64,000 bases of DNA from Gottfriedia sp049568075. GTDB lineage: Bacteria > Bacillota > Bacilli > Bacillales > Bacillaceae_G. The stretch is from the NCBI GenBank assembly GCA_049568075.1, contig CP144911.1; one strand, 5' to 3'. This document shows, piece by piece, positions 1 through 9,374 of the stretch. The first letter of the stretch is position 1. Every line of letters begins with the position of its first letter. Made by a program: the position numbers and the translations under genes. The notes under the pieces were generated by a model that was given only the letters and a program-made list of their open reading frames with translations, did not search any database and was not told the DNA's origin.

Positions 1-1823
1 TGCTTTTCTTTTTTGGGGTTAAACACTTCTTGAAGCCCTTCATTTAGAGCATCAATTCCTGCTGGGCCACGATACATCGGTGCTAATACTTGGATATCTC
101 TTACAGGAAAACCTTTTTTATTGGCGTTTTCACACACTTTTTTGACGACTTCAACAACTTGTTGACTTGAACAACCGATAAATGAACGATCTTTTCTTTG
201 TTCAAATAAATCCTCGGATATTGTTCCATCTTTTATATAATGTGCAAGCGTAATAATCGAAGAATCTTCTGATTGACGGTAAATATCTTTTAATCGTACT
301 GTTGGAACTGTACCAGAGTTTAATAAATCCTTTAAGACTTGACCTGGGCCAACAGAAGGTAATTGATCCTCATCCCCTACAAAAATGACTTGGCATCCTT
401 CTGGAATGCTTTTGAGTAATTGATTCCCTAACCAAACATCGACCATTGAAAACTCATCAATAATTAGTAACTTTCCATTTAAAGGATTTTCCTCATGATG
501 GCTAAACTCCCCTTCTCTTGTCCAACCGAGTAAACGATGGATTGTTAATGCCGGTAATCCAGTTGCTTCACTCATTCTTTTTGCCGCTCTACCTGTAGGT
601 GCAGCAAGCAAATAAGGGAATGGATCATCTTTCGGGTAAGAATGCTGATCTAATGATAAATCATGGATTGTTGAAAACAGATTAACAATTCCTTTAATAA
701 CTGTCGTTTTACCTGTCCCTGGTCCACCTGTAAGGACCATCATAGCTGACTCCATAGCCTTTTTGATTGCTTGTGCCTGTGAAGGGGCATATTTTACATT
801 CATTTTTGATTCGAGGTCTTCTAGCTCTTTTGCAAATCTAGTTTCAGTCATTTCTCCTAAATCTGGAGCACCACTTAATAATTTTTGGATCGCATTTACA
901 ATGCCTTTCTCAGCGTAATAAAGCGCAGATAAATAGATTCTCTCATCTTCCATTACTAGCTTTCCGTCAGCTACCAATCGTTTCATTTCCCGAGAAATGT
1001 CGACTGCTTCGACAAGCTCTTTATCCTGTTTCATTAATAATTGTCTAGTTTCATCAATAAACTGATCTTGCGTTATATAAACATGTCCTTCTTGCATCGA
1101 TAAATGTTCTAAAATATAAATACAACCCGCTCGTATCCGATCCGGATGATTTCCTGTAATACCGATAGCTCGACCAATTTCATCTGCTCTTCCAAACCCA
1201 ATCCCATCCACATCTTCAATTAACTTAAATGGATTTGTTCTGATAACATCAAGAGTTGATTCATTATAAGTCTTATAAATTTTTATCGATAAACCCGTTC
1301 CAATACCGTAGCTACTTAAAAAGCTGATTACTTTTTCAAGACCTTGATGAGATAAAATTGTTTCATAAATTTCTTTAGCTTTAGATTTTGCCAGCCCGGG
1401 AACACCTTCTAGGCTATCTGCATTATCTAAAATTTTATTAATCGCACCTTCACCTAAATGATCAACGATTTTCTCGGCTGTTTTCTTTCCAATTCCTTTA
1501 AATAAATCAGATGATAAATATTGAATAACACCTTTTTTAGTAGATGGAAGCTCTTTTTCAAATGATGAAATTTGAAACTGTTTACCATACCTCGGATGGT
1601 CTTTTACAATCCCTTTAAATGTATATGTTTCATCTTCATTCATCCTTGGAATATTCCCAGTAATGGTCATTTCCTGTTCACAATTTGATAAATTTGTATC
1701 AACTACTTTTACCTTTGCAACAGTATAAAAATTTTCTGCATTATAAAAGATGATTGTTGTGATATGCCCTTTAATATATGGTGTCTCATCAACAAACAAT
1801 TCCATTTCACTTTGGGTTTGCAT
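1..1823 (-). CDS. recD2: ATP-dependent DNA helicase RecD2, 3' end cut by window edge
   Basis: 5'-3' superfamily 1B DNA helicase of the RecBC-independent RecD2 type. About 607 codons are visible; the family is near 800 residues, so the C-terminal part lies outside the window. The long N-terminal region with helix-hairpin-helix-like segments separates RecD2 from RecD. Walker A GGPGTGKTT is near residue 362 and Walker B LLIIDEFSMVD near residue 450. The ATG follows a strong GGGAGGTGGAG ribosome binding site. The TPR gene ends 37 bases upstream, as in the B. subtilis yrrC-yrrB pair, so the two are probably cotranscribed. The identification rests on motifs plus neighbourhood. Confidence 0.93.
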   Translation of the reverse strand, partial: MQTQSEMELFVDETPYIKGHITTIIFYNAENFYTVAKVKVVDTNLSNCEQEMTITGNIPRMNEDETYTFKGIVKDHPRYGKQFQISSFEKELPSTKKGVIQYLSSDLFKGIGKKTAEKIVDHLGEGAINKILDNADSLEGVPGLAKSKAKEIYETILSHQGLEKVISFLSSYGIGTGLSIKIYKTYNESTLDVIRTNPFKLIEDVDGIGFGRADEIGRAIGITGNHPDRIRAGCIYILEHLSMQEGHVYITQDQFIDETRQLLMKQDKELVEAVDISREMKRLVADGKLVMEDERIYLSALYYAEKGIVNAIQKLLSGAPDLGEMTETRFAKELEDLESKMNVKYAPSQAQAIKKAMESAMMVLTGGPGTGKTTVIKGIVNLFSTIHDLSLDQHSYPKDDPFPYLLAAPTGRAAKRMSEATGLPALTIHRLLGWTREGEFSHHEENPLNGKLLIIDEFSMVDVWLGNQLLKSIPEGCQVIFVGDEDQLPSVGPGQVLKDLLNSGTVPTVRLKDIYRQSEDSSIITLAHYIKDGTISEDLFEQRKDRSFIGCSSQQVVEVVKKVCENANKKGFPVRDIQVLAPMYRGPAGIDALNEGLQEVFNPKKEK

Positions 1824-1860
1824 TTCTCCACCTCCCCGAACTTACACAACTAAACTAGCT

Positions 1861-2520
1861 TCATTCTACTTCTTTATTTTCAATTACTTTTAAAGCATGC
1901 ATAGCAAGCATATGATCATCTTGACTTTCAATCGCTTTATTAAAATGGTCTTTCGCAATTGTAACTTGATCATTAAACATCGCAATTATGCCTAGATTAT
2001 AATGTGCATCCGCATGAAGTTCATCTAATTGTATAACTTTTTCTAAATTAATTTTTGCTTCATCTAGCATTTCTAATTTAGCTAAAGTAAGGCCATATTG
2101 GAATAATGCGTCAACATCTTGATCATCTAGCTCAATCGCTCGTTGAAAAAATGGAAGTGCAAAACGATCTTTGCCATTATTAACACAGCATAATCCAATC
2201 ATAAAATGGACATCACGATCATTCATGCCAAGTTTCACACAATGTTGAAAATGTTTTTTAGCTAATTCAAACTTTCCATCTTCAAAATATACTGTTCCAA
2301 CTGCATAATGCGCTGCAGCCAATTCCGGATCAATTTCTAAAGCCTTTTCAAAAAAACGACAAGCTCGTTCGACATCACCCATTGATAGTAAAAGCTGACC
2401 AAAGTTTACATATGCTAATGTATTAGTAGGATTTTCTTCAATTTCTTTCGTTAAAAAATTAGCTGCATCCTCTAAGTTTCCCTCTTGTAGGGCTGCTACT
2501 CCACGTTCAAAATTATTCAT
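1861..2520 (-). CDS. TPR-repeat protein (YrrB-like)
   Basis: A 219-residue protein built almost entirely of about six 34-residue tetratricopeptide repeats, recognisable by recurring A--NFG-LL, A---YAVG and A-YNLG patterns. It has no signal peptide and no catalytic domain, so it is probably a cytoplasmic scaffold; the partner is unknown. The start chosen is the ATG preceded by GAGGTG at 6 bases; an in-frame GTG three codons earlier overlaps that ribosome binding site. It sits between mnmA and recD2, the position of B. subtilis yrrB. Function cannot be inferred beyond protein-protein contact. Confidence 0.85.
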   Translation of the reverse strand: MNNFERGVAALQEGNLEDAANFLTKEIEENPTNTLAYVNFGQLLLSMGDVERACRFFEKALEIDPELAAAHYAVGTVYFEDGKFELAKKHFQHCVKLGMNDRDVHFMIGLCCVNNGKDRFALPFFQRAIELDDQDVDALFQYGLTLAKLEMLDEAKINLEKVIQLDELHADAHYNLGIIAMFNDQVTIAKDHFNKAIESQDDHMLAMHALKVIENKEVE

Positions 2521-2687
2521 ATATGACACCTCTATGTATTTTCTTTCAATTATTTTTGATAGACTCCATTTTCTGTACTAATCAGTTTAAGAAACTTAAT
2601 ATACCTATTTAACACTATCACACCATAGTATACATTTCAAAGGAACGTTTCTTCAAAATTTCTACGATAAATTATGTATTTCCATTC

Positions 2688-2719
2688 AAAAAAACAACCC
2701 CAACCATTATGATTGGGGT
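2688..2719 (-). terminator. Rho-independent terminator after mnmA
   Basis: A 7-bp stem (2697-2703 with 2713-2719, CCCC/GGGG core) followed on the minus strand by a T-run directly after the mnmA stop codon. It ends the cymR-yrvO-mnmA unit and separates it from the TPR-recD2 pair. Confidence 0.85.
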
Positions 2720-2727
2720 AAATAGAT

Positions 2728-3846
2728 TTATCTTAAATAAGTTAATTCATTACCATCGATAAATGCACGATCAATTGTTCCACCACCTAGACAGTCTGTC
2801 CCGTCGTAAAATACAACGGCTTGTCCTGGAGTGATTGCACGAATTTTTTCGTGGCAAAGAATTCTTACTGAGTTATCATCTAAAATGTGAACTGTTACTT
2901 CATTATCTTCAGAACGATAACGGAATTTAGCAGTACATGTAAATGAACCTTCTTTCGGTTTATTTGATGTCCAACTAATATCAGAAGCAAGTACTTCATT
3001 ACTATAAAGTAACTCATTATGGAAACCTTGTTCAACTAATAAAATATTATTTTTCAAGTCTTTTCCTACAACGAACCATGGGTCTCCATTTCCACCGATT
3101 CCAAGTCCATGACGTTGACCAATTGTATAATACATAAGCCCATCATGTTTACCTTTAACTTCCCCGTTCATCGTTCTCATTTCACCAGGTTGTGCAGGTA
3201 AATAATTACTTAGAAATTCTTTAAAGTTACGTTCACCTATGAAGCAAATTCCAGTACTGTCTTTTTTCTTAGCTGTCGCTAAATCTGCCTCTTCAGCAAT
3301 TTTACGGATTTCTGGCTTTAAATAGCCTCCAAGTGGAAACATAACTTTCGATAGTTGTTCTTGACCAAGTTGATTTAGGAAATAAGTTTGGTCTTTATTG
3401 CTATCAATTCCTCGTAACATTTTATATTCATCGTCACGAAACTCAACTCCAGCATAATGACCTGTCGCTACATAATCTGCTCCAAGCTCCATTGCATGTT
3501 CAAGAAATGCTTTAAACTTAATTTCTTTATTACACATTACGTCTGGGTTTGGTGTTCTACCTTTTTTATATTCATCTAAGAAATAGGTAAACACTTTATC
3601 CCAATATTGCTTTTCAAAATTCACTGCATAATACGGAATTCCTATTTGATTACAAACTGCAATTACATCTTCATAATCTTCAGTTGCTGTACATACGCCA
3701 AATTCATCTGTGTCATCCCAGTTTTTCATAAAAATACCGATGACATCATATCCTTGTTGTTTCAATAAATATGCTGTTACAGATGAATCTACACCACCTG
3801 ACATTCCTACTACTACGCGAGTCTCTTTTGGATCTTTTTTATTCAT
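2728..3846 (-). CDS. mnmA: tRNA-specific 2-thiouridylase MnmA
   Basis: Transfers sulfur to C2 of wobble uridine 34 in tRNAs for Lys, Glu and Gln, using ATP to activate the base. 372 residues, the usual size. The PP-loop GMSGGVDSS is at residues 14-22; the two catalytic cysteines are C105 (in NPDVMCNKE) and C201 (in STGICFIGE). The ATG has GAGGGGAT upstream. It lies 28 bases after yrvO, the cysteine desulfurase that in B. subtilis hands sulfur directly to MnmA, so donor and acceptor share a transcript. Confidence 0.97.
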   Translation of the reverse strand: MNKKDPKETRVVVGMSGGVDSSVTAYLLKQQGYDVIGIFMKNWDDTDEFGVCTATEDYEDVIAVCNQIGIPYYAVNFEKQYWDKVFTYFLDEYKKGRTPNPDVMCNKEIKFKAFLEHAMELGADYVATGHYAGVEFRDDEYKMLRGIDSNKDQTYFLNQLGQEQLSKVMFPLGGYLKPEIRKIAEEADLATAKKKDSTGICFIGERNFKEFLSNYLPAQPGEMRTMNGEVKGKHDGLMYYTIGQRHGLGIGGNGDPWFVVGKDLKNNILLVEQGFHNELLYSNEVLASDISWTSNKPKEGSFTCTAKFRYRSEDNEVTVHILDDNSVRILCHEKIRAITPGQAVVFYDGTDCLGGGTIDRAFIDGNELTYLR

Positions 3847-3874
3847 AAATTATATCCCCTCGCACTTAAAAAAT

Positions 3875-5020
3875 TTATATTTTAACTAATCGTTTTACAA
3901 TTGAAGATACACGTTCTCCAAGTATACGGATTTGTTCGTTTGTATTCCCATAACCAAAGCTGAATCGAACCGAAGAACGTATTTTAGGTGAATCTATTCC
4001 AAACATTTCAACTAAAACATGTGATGGATCTATACTACCAGCTGTACAAGCAGATCCGCTTGAAGCAGCTATACCTGATAAATCGAGGTTTACCAAAAAT
4101 GATTCAATCGAAATATCTTCAAATGATAAGTTTAACACATGTGGTGCAAAAAACGACTCATTTCCATTCTTTTCAAAACGAATTCCATTTTCTTTTAGAA
4201 CATTCATTAAAATTTCATGGAAATGCAAATAGCTTTCTATACGATCATCTCTTTCGATGTGAATTACTTCTACTGCTTTAGCTAATCCAACAATACCAGG
4301 AACATTTTCTGTACCCGCACGGCGTTTACGCTCTTGCTGTCCGCCATATTGTAATTGTGTAAAAATTGCATTTTCACTTACATAAAGAAAACCTACACCT
4401 TTTGGTCCATTAATCTTATGTGAGGAAATGGATAAAAAGTCGACACCAAGTTCTTCAACATTAATTGGAATTAAGCCGTAAGCTTGTACTGCATCTGTAT
4501 GGAAATGAGCTTTATGGTTACTAAGAAGTTCACCAATTTCTTTAATTGGTTGAACTGTTCCGATTTCATTATTAACCATCATAATTGATACTAAAATTGT
4601 ATCATCACGTAGTGCAGCCTTTACATCCTCTACATTCACACGACCTGTATAATCAACAGGTAAATACGTAACCTCAAAGCCTTCCTTTTCAAGAGCCTGG
4701 CATGTATGTAATATAGCATGATGCTCGATGCTAGAGGTAATAATGTGCTTACCATACTTTTGATTCGCATAAGCTGCGCCTAACACAGCAAGGTTATCAC
4801 TTTCCGTTCCACCGCTTGTAAAAATAATTTCGTTAACTTTTGATCCTATACTATTAGCACAAACCATGCGTGCAGTATCAATCTTTTGGCGAGCTTGTCG
4901 GCCAAATGAATGAATACTAGATGGATTTCCAAAAGTCTCTTGCATTTCTACAACCATCTTTTCAATTACTTCTGGATGCATTGGAGAAGTCGCAGCATGA
5001 TCTACATAAATACGTTCCAT
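3875..5020 (-). CDS. yrvO: Cysteine desulfurase YrvO (IscS/NifS family)
   Basis: PLP-dependent enzyme that takes sulfur from cysteine as a persulfide. 381 residues. The PLP lysine is K202 in SSHKINGPKG and the persulfide cysteine is C325 in SSGSACTAGS. Flanked by cymR (54 bases upstream) and mnmA (28 bases downstream), the arrangement known for the B. subtilis enzyme dedicated to tRNA thiolation. A second desulfurase in this window, next to nadB, serves a different pathway. Name is assigned by context; iscS would also be acceptable. Confidence 0.95.
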   Translation of the reverse strand: MERIYVDHAATSPMHPEVIEKMVVEMQETFGNPSSIHSFGRQARQKIDTARMVCANSIGSKVNEIIFTSGGTESDNLAVLGAAYANQKYGKHIITSSIEHHAILHTCQALEKEGFEVTYLPVDYTGRVNVEDVKAALRDDTILVSIMMVNNEIGTVQPIKEIGELLSNHKAHFHTDAVQAYGLIPINVEELGVDFLSISSHKINGPKGVGFLYVSENAIFTQLQYGGQQERKRRAGTENVPGIVGLAKAVEVIHIERDDRIESYLHFHEILMNVLKENGIRFEKNGNESFFAPHVLNLSFEDISIESFLVNLDLSGIAASSGSACTAGSIDPSHVLVEMFGIDSPKIRSSVRFSFGYGNTNEQIRILGERVSSIVKRLVKI

Positions 5021-5074
5021 TTTTATTAAACCCTTTCTTTATGAAGCGTTCACCTATCTTTGAACGCACTAAAA

Positions 5075-5491
5075 TTAAATATAAAACATATATCCATTTA
5101 AATCATCAGATTCTAATTTTGCTAAATCCTCAAGACTCGTATGGTCTAACACTTCATTAATCGCTTTTTGAACACGAGTCCATAACTCTCTTTGTGCAGG
5201 ATTTTCATCTTCAAGATTTTCGATTGGAGATAGTGATCCTTCAAGTGCAGTTATTACTTCACCTGCAGAAATTTCATTCGGTTCCTTTGTTAAAATATAC
5301 CCACCATATGCTCCACGAATACTCTTAACTAATCCTGCATTACGTAATAATGAAATAATTTGTTCTAAATAATGCTCAGAAAGATTTTGTGCTTTCGCAA
5401 TACTCTTGAGTGAAATTGGTTTATCACAATATCTTTTAGCTAATTCAATCATAACTGTCAGTCCGTATCTTCCCTTAGTTGAAATCTTCAT
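5075..5491 (-). CDS. cymR: Rrf2-family cysteine metabolism repressor CymR
   Basis: Rrf2-type winged-helix regulator that in Bacillus represses sulfur and cysteine uptake genes in complex with cysteine synthase CysK. 138 residues, starting MKISTKGRYG, the typical family opening, with the helix-turn-helix around residues 25-50 (ISLKSIAKAQNLSEHYLEQI). It lacks the three-cysteine cluster of IscR, having a single Cys at position 22, which fits CymR rather than an Fe-S sensor. It is first gene of the cymR-yrvO-mnmA run. A promoter-like pair lies 49-76 bases upstream. Confidence 0.92.
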   Translation of the reverse strand: MKISTKGRYGLTVMIELAKRYCDKPISLKSIAKAQNLSEHYLEQIISLLRNAGLVKSIRGAYGGYILTKEPNEISAGEVITALEGSLSPIENLEDENPAQRELWTRVQKAINEVLDHTSLEDLAKLESDDLNGYMFYI

Positions 5492-5539
5492 TAATTCACT
5501 CCGTTCAATAAACTGTATCTCTTATTTTTATCTGATTTA

Positions 5540-5567
5540 TCCTATTTTTAAACTGTAGTAATACAAT
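5540..5567 (-). promoter_or_regulatory. Candidate sigma-A promoter of cymR
   Basis: On the minus strand TTGTAT (5562-5567) and TAGGAT (5540-5545) are spaced by 16 bases, 49 bases before the cymR start. Both boxes deviate from consensus, so this is a reading by position and spacing only. Confidence 0.45.
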
Positions 5568-5604
5568 TATTGTACACTATTTATCCTATAAATTCACATG
5601 ACAT

Positions 5605-5640
5605 GAAAAAAATGCACTAAACCAATTGGAAAAGTGCAAT
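5605..5640 (-). terminator. Terminator-like hairpin upstream of the cymR promoter
   Basis: TGCACT (5613-5618) pairs with AGTGCA (5633-5638); further pairing across CCAATTGG lies inside. On the minus strand the stem is followed by ATTTTTTTC. No protein gene precedes it before the next terminator at 5.8 kb, which suggests that it ends a short non-coding transcript. Confidence 0.65.
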
Positions 5641-5727
5641 ATCCATCTATGTTAATAACTAGTCAGGTAAGTTTACTAACTTGAACTTCATCGCTTTATA
5701 AATTCTAAAATTTTTACTCCATCATTC
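5606..5727 (-). ncRNA. Candidate small RNA between two terminators
   Basis: A promoter-like pair TTGTCC (5758-5763) and GATAAT (5734-5739), 18 bases apart on the minus strand, would start a transcript near 5727 that ends at the hairpin with T-run at 5605-5640. No credible reading frame lies inside; an AAGTT/AACTT hairpin is visible. The 389-base gap between cymR and the 70-residue gene otherwise holds only terminators and the cymR promoter. Existence is inferred from signals only. Confidence 0.3.
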
Positions 5728-5787
5728 TCGCTAATTATCTAGTAATCTCAAAACCGGGGACAAAGATTAATATTTCTCTAAATCTAC

Positions 5788-5846
5788 AAAAAAGAAACAC
5801 CCCTAATGTTATATAGTTTAACCATACGACATTAGGGGTTTTTTTC
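5788..5846. terminator. Bidirectional terminator
   Basis: An 11-bp perfect stem, ACCCCTAATGT (5799-5809) with its complement at 5829-5839, has a T-run on the plus side and an A-rich flank that gives a T-run on the minus side. On the minus strand it closes the 5881-6469 gene pair. Confidence 0.85.
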
Positions 5847-5880
5847 TATTTTAGTCTGTTTGCTTTCGTTTTTTGCTTGC

Positions 5881-6093
5881 TTAACTTTTCAATTTACCAG
5901 CACGTACGAATTGAGCAGCTGCCGCTTTTTCATCGAAATCTTCAACATTTTTTCTAGATTCTTTTATGTTGTTTAAAAAGCTAATGACTTGGAATTCGAT
6001 ACTTTTAATTTCGTATTCAGTATCAGCATTTAATAAATCCTCTAATAAATCTAAATAAATGGCTTTCTCTTCGGGTGTTAGCACTAGCCTCAT
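5881..6093 (-). CDS. Uncharacterised 70-residue soluble protein
   Basis: I do not recognise this family. It is a small, mainly helical, charged protein (starts MRLVLTPEEK) without membrane segment, cysteine pair or signal peptide. An excellent AGGAGG lies 7 bases before the ATG, which supports translation. It follows the DUF4257 membrane protein gene by 43 bases and shares its terminator at 5.8 kb, so the two form a probable operon. Function unknown. Confidence 0.7.
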   Translation of the reverse strand: MRLVLTPEEKAIYLDLLEDLLNADTEYEIKSIEFQVISFLNNIKESRKNVEDFDEKAAAAQFVRAGKLKS

Positions 6094-6136
6094 TACATGC
6101 CTCCTTCATCTTTTGCCAAGTAAATTATTGAAAATA

Positions 6137-6469
6137 CTACACAATTTGCTTAGAAATATTATGCAGTGAACTTACCCTTTCCCGTTCAGTGTTAAGTGCC
6201 CTGCTTAAAAGAAAGCTTTGAGATGAGAGACCAGCTAATATACAGTATCCGATTACCATTCGCATATCTTTTAACATGTTTTCTGGTATAAATAAAGAAA
6301 CAAATAATGTCGCGGCTGTTGCTCCAAATAAAATATCTGCAAGAAAACCTAAATAAAAGCCTTTCTTTCGTCTCACCGGGAGCATAATCGTACCTTTGTT
6401 AAACAGGATGTGAAAAATAAATCCGGTCACTCCACCAATGACAACCGCCAGGACATAGAGTTTAACCAT
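6137..6469 (-). CDS. DUF4257-like small membrane protein
   Basis: About 110 residues with three probable membrane helices: residues 3-22, a second near the GFLADILFGATAATLFVSLF stretch, and a third around MVIGYCILAGL. The pattern of an early hydrophobic helix, a GTI-LP-RRKKGFYLGFLADI segment and a short tail matches my memory of DUF4257 proteins of Bacilli. GGAGG lies 6 bases before the chosen ATG; a start ten codons earlier would have the ribosome binding site inside the gene. No known function. Cotranscribed with the 70-residue gene. Confidence 0.7.
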   Translation of the reverse strand: MVKLYVLAVVIGGVTGFIFHILFNKGTIMLPVRRKKGFYLGFLADILFGATAATLFVSLFIPENMLKDMRMVIGYCILAGLSSQSFLLSRALNTERERVSSLHNISKQIV

Positions 6470-6777
6470 GTTCATCCTCCTTCTTATTTTTAGGTACAAA
6501 AAAAATTCCTACTTTCGTTTCGAGAATAAGTTAATCGAAATGATCGCTAGGATTGGACAAGTTCTATATAAAATATGAACAGCTTGTTCTTATTATTATA
6601 AAAGCTTAAAAATAAATTATCAAAACCATTTTGTAAAATTTATCCAATTATGACAAAAAATGAGGTAAAAGACCTGAATTTTTATTTAAACAAATACACT
6701 ACAAGACTATTTAACTATTTCTCAATACCCTTATTATGATATATTGGAATTAAAAAGAAGCTAGAGGAGGTTTTCAG

Positions 6778-8538
6778 TTGGCTGTACAAAGAAAATTCAA
6801 GAGAATAGTAAAACAATTACACCACCAAGATCTATATCAGCGTGCAAAAGGCATAGACCAACTTAGAAAGTCTCTTCGATCAAGTGCTTCTATTGAATCA
6901 TTAATTTATTTATTAGAAGAAGCGGGAAGCAATTTCCCGAAATCAATAGAAGATTGGGATGATGGAAGCTATCACTTAGTTGGATTTTGTTCAGAGTTTG
7001 CACTCCAAGAATTAATAACTCCAATCGAAAAGAATTTTGAAGCATATAGTGAACGAGCAAAACTTCAAGCCCTCTATTTATTAATAAGTCTGAACTCAGA
7101 GTTAGCTAGAGATGCTTATATACGAATCATAGAAAAAAATAGTAAACGGTACTCGCTTGATATCGATGTTCAATTCATTTTCGAAGAGACAAATTGGGCT
7201 CCAGAACTTGTAAAAAAACTATTACGTTTAATCGAAAATGAAGAAACTGCAGTTTCAATTTTTCATCTGATTCTATTGTGTAAAAGAAATTCAATCTCAT
7301 TACCTTTTTCATCCGATGAGAAAAATTATATAATCGAACAAATTAAAGTTTTATATAAGCTTAAACGAGAATCATATTTAAATTATGATCAAGATTACAA
7401 CTTAAAATATGTTTACCAAGCTTGGAAAGAATCTTACCTCATCGTTCGAACAGAAATGGGTATTTGCCTTCAATTAATGCAATATTATTTTGACAATCAC
7501 ATGCATGAATATTTAAATGCAGCACTTGAATATAAAGATCCTTACCTAAAAGTGGATGCTGTTCTATCACTGATGGAACATGGCGTACAAATTGAAAAAG
7601 AAATCCTTGATTATTGTGCTCATAATATTGAATCTGCGGTATGGTTTTATACAAAATTAAATGAATTTTCAAAGAAAGATATCTACACATTTACGGAAGT
7701 GCATCAACATAGTTTTGTAAAAAACAGACTGTTTCTTTATTTAATTGCTCATGAAGATTTTGGTGTGATTCCCGACGAGATCGAAATTATAAAGCGTTAT
7801 GATACTTCAAACTATTATGAACAAGAAGTAACTTATTATTTAACTAAATTTCGTAGTCACCAAGAAAATTGGGAAGAAAATGATTGGATGGCTGCATATG
7901 TAGGGGCTTATATCTCTGACCAAATTCCTAGCCCACGATTTTACGATGAAACAATTACGGCATTTACAAAATGGGATAAATATACTGAGGATGAACATAA
8001 AGCCCAACTTGAATTATTAAATAAAGAAGAAAACGATAAATTAGGTAAAGAAGTCATTTTGGAATCAAAGCCAAGCTGGCATTTTGGTACTTATTTTCTA
8101 GGCTTTCTAACTGCTGTTAGAACCGGTACTGCTTTTGGAAATCACGATCCTTTTTATTTTTTATTACTTGCTTTACTATGGATTATTTTCTTATATAAAG
8201 TGTATGCAACAATTCAACTTCGAAAAGAATCAAAAGTAATTTTAACAAGTAGACAGCTAACCTTAAAAAAAGGTAATGAATTGAAGTCGATCGAGCTTCA
8301 TAAGATAAACCGGATGACGATCGAACTCCGAAAATGGGGTAAAAACGAAGGTAAAATGGCAGCATATCAACGAAAAGTTAATTATATTGTTTTCTATGAT
8401 AAAGATGACGAAGAGATTTTATCAATCCCTTCAACTTTTATTAAACCCGATTTACTTTTCCTCGAGATAAAATTATTAACTAGTCATTTAGTTGATTCTC
8501 CAACTATTGAAGTTTTTGAAAATGATGTTAGTGCTTAA
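6778..8538 (+). CDS. HEAT-like repeat protein with C-terminal membrane pair and PH-like tail
   Basis: 586 residues, TTG start preceded by AGAGGAGG. Residues 1 to about 420 are helical and full of paired helices with aromatic and acidic residues, resembling a HEAT/ARM solenoid. Two hydrophobic helices follow (about 432-450 and 459-480), separated by a short polar turn. The last 100 residues (VILTSRQLTLKKGNEL onward) look like the beta-rich bacterial PH-like domain found after membrane helices in YdbS-type proteins. The protein is thus probably anchored with both large domains cytoplasmic. I cannot name it. The 308-base gap before it holds only divergent promoters, none clear enough to list. 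Confidence 0.7.
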   Translation: MAVQRKFKRIVKQLHHQDLYQRAKGIDQLRKSLRSSASIESLIYLLEEAGSNFPKSIEDWDDGSYHLVGFCSEFALQELITPIEKNFEAYSERAKLQALYLLISLNSELARDAYIRIIEKNSKRYSLDIDVQFIFEETNWAPELVKKLLRLIENEETAVSIFHLILLCKRNSISLPFSSDEKNYIIEQIKVLYKLKRESYLNYDQDYNLKYVYQAWKESYLIVRTEMGICLQLMQYYFDNHMHEYLNAALEYKDPYLKVDAVLSLMEHGVQIEKEILDYCAHNIESAVWFYTKLNEFSKKDIYTFTEVHQHSFVKNRLFLYLIAHEDFGVIPDEIEIIKRYDTSNYYEQEVTYYLTKFRSHQENWEENDWMAAYVGAYISDQIPSPRFYDETITAFTKWDKYTEDEHKAQLELLNKEENDKLGKEVILESKPSWHFGTYFLGFLTAVRTGTAFGNHDPFYFLLLALLWIIFLYKVYATIQLRKESKVILTSRQLTLKKGNELKSIELHKINRMTIELRKWGKNEGKMAAYQRKVNYIVFYDKDDEEILSIPSTFIKPDLLFLEIKLLTSHLVDSPTIEVFENDVSA

Positions 8539-8568
8539 AAGTCGAGACCCGAATCTCGACTTTTTTTA
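8539..8568 (+). terminator. Terminator after the HEAT-like gene
   Basis: AGTCGAGA pairs with TCTCGACT around a six-base loop, followed by a run of seven T, directly after the stop codon at 8538. Confidence 0.9.
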
Positions 8569-8666
8569 TTCATGTTCCGTTCATATTAGGTTGTTATGAT
8601 ATTAATTAAATAATTTTATACTAAATTACATATTATCAAACTAAATATCGGGGGACAGGTTTATTT

Positions 8667-9374
8667 ATGAATTCTAAAAAAAGTTGGTGGATTTTATTTA
8701 TTATTTCGCTTTGTGTCATTGTTCCATTTATGGCTCCTTATTTTCTTATTGATCCAGATAAAAGTCGTATCCAAATTAGTTCAACTTCAATTCAATACCC
8801 TGCTTTAATAACACATATCTTTTTTGCATTTATTGCTTTAATTGCTGGGTTCATTCAGTTTGTTAAGAACATTAGTACTCGTTACCCAAGAATCCATCGA
8901 ATGATTGGAACTACTTACTATACTAGCGTTTTTATAAGCGGAATTTTGTCATTAATCGTAATATTTTCTATTGAAAATTTTTCAAAAGTAATGTCTTTTC
9001 TTGTTTTAGCTATACTTTGGATTTTCACTACAATTAAAGGTATTCATAGCACAAAGAAGAAAAATTACATAGCTCACCAAATCTGGATGATTCGAAGTTT
9101 TGGAATCACATTAGTAGCAGTTAGTGGTAGGGTTTTAGTACCATTAATATTATTAGCCTACTTTTCGCTAAATGGATTGCATATACCTGGTGGAAGAGAA
9201 CAAATGGTTGAGGAAGCCCTAAATGTTAATATATGGGTAGGTTTATTAATAAATTTAATCATAATTGAGTGGATCATAATTAAAAAGGAAGGTAGATTAA
9301 GCGACCAATTTCGCTTTATATCTACCTTCTCTTTAATTAATGACTTAATTACGATTTTTCTTAAACTGCTGTAG
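8667..9374 (+). CDS. DUF2306-type multi-pass membrane protein
   Basis: 235 residues with about seven hydrophobic helices. It shows the DUF2306 signature: a helix ending in LIAGFIQF, then YPRIHRMIGTTYY, and later an AHQIWMIRSFG motif; the conserved histidines in these motifs could bind haem or metal, but no function is established. GGGGGAC lies upstream of the ATG. Its last 30 bases overlap the 3' end of the convergent rarA gene, so no separate terminator is visible. Accessory relative to the conserved gene order. Confidence 0.75.
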   Translation: MNSKKSWWILFIISLCVIVPFMAPYFLIDPDKSRIQISSTSIQYPALITHIFFAFIALIAGFIQFVKNISTRYPRIHRMIGTTYYTSVFISGILSLIVIFSIENFSKVMSFLVLAILWIFTTIKGIHSTKKKNYIAHQIWMIRSFGITLVAVSGRVLVPLILLAYFSLNGLHIPGGREQMVEEALNVNIWVGLLINLIIIEWIIIKKEGRLSDQFRFISTFSLINDLITIFLKLL

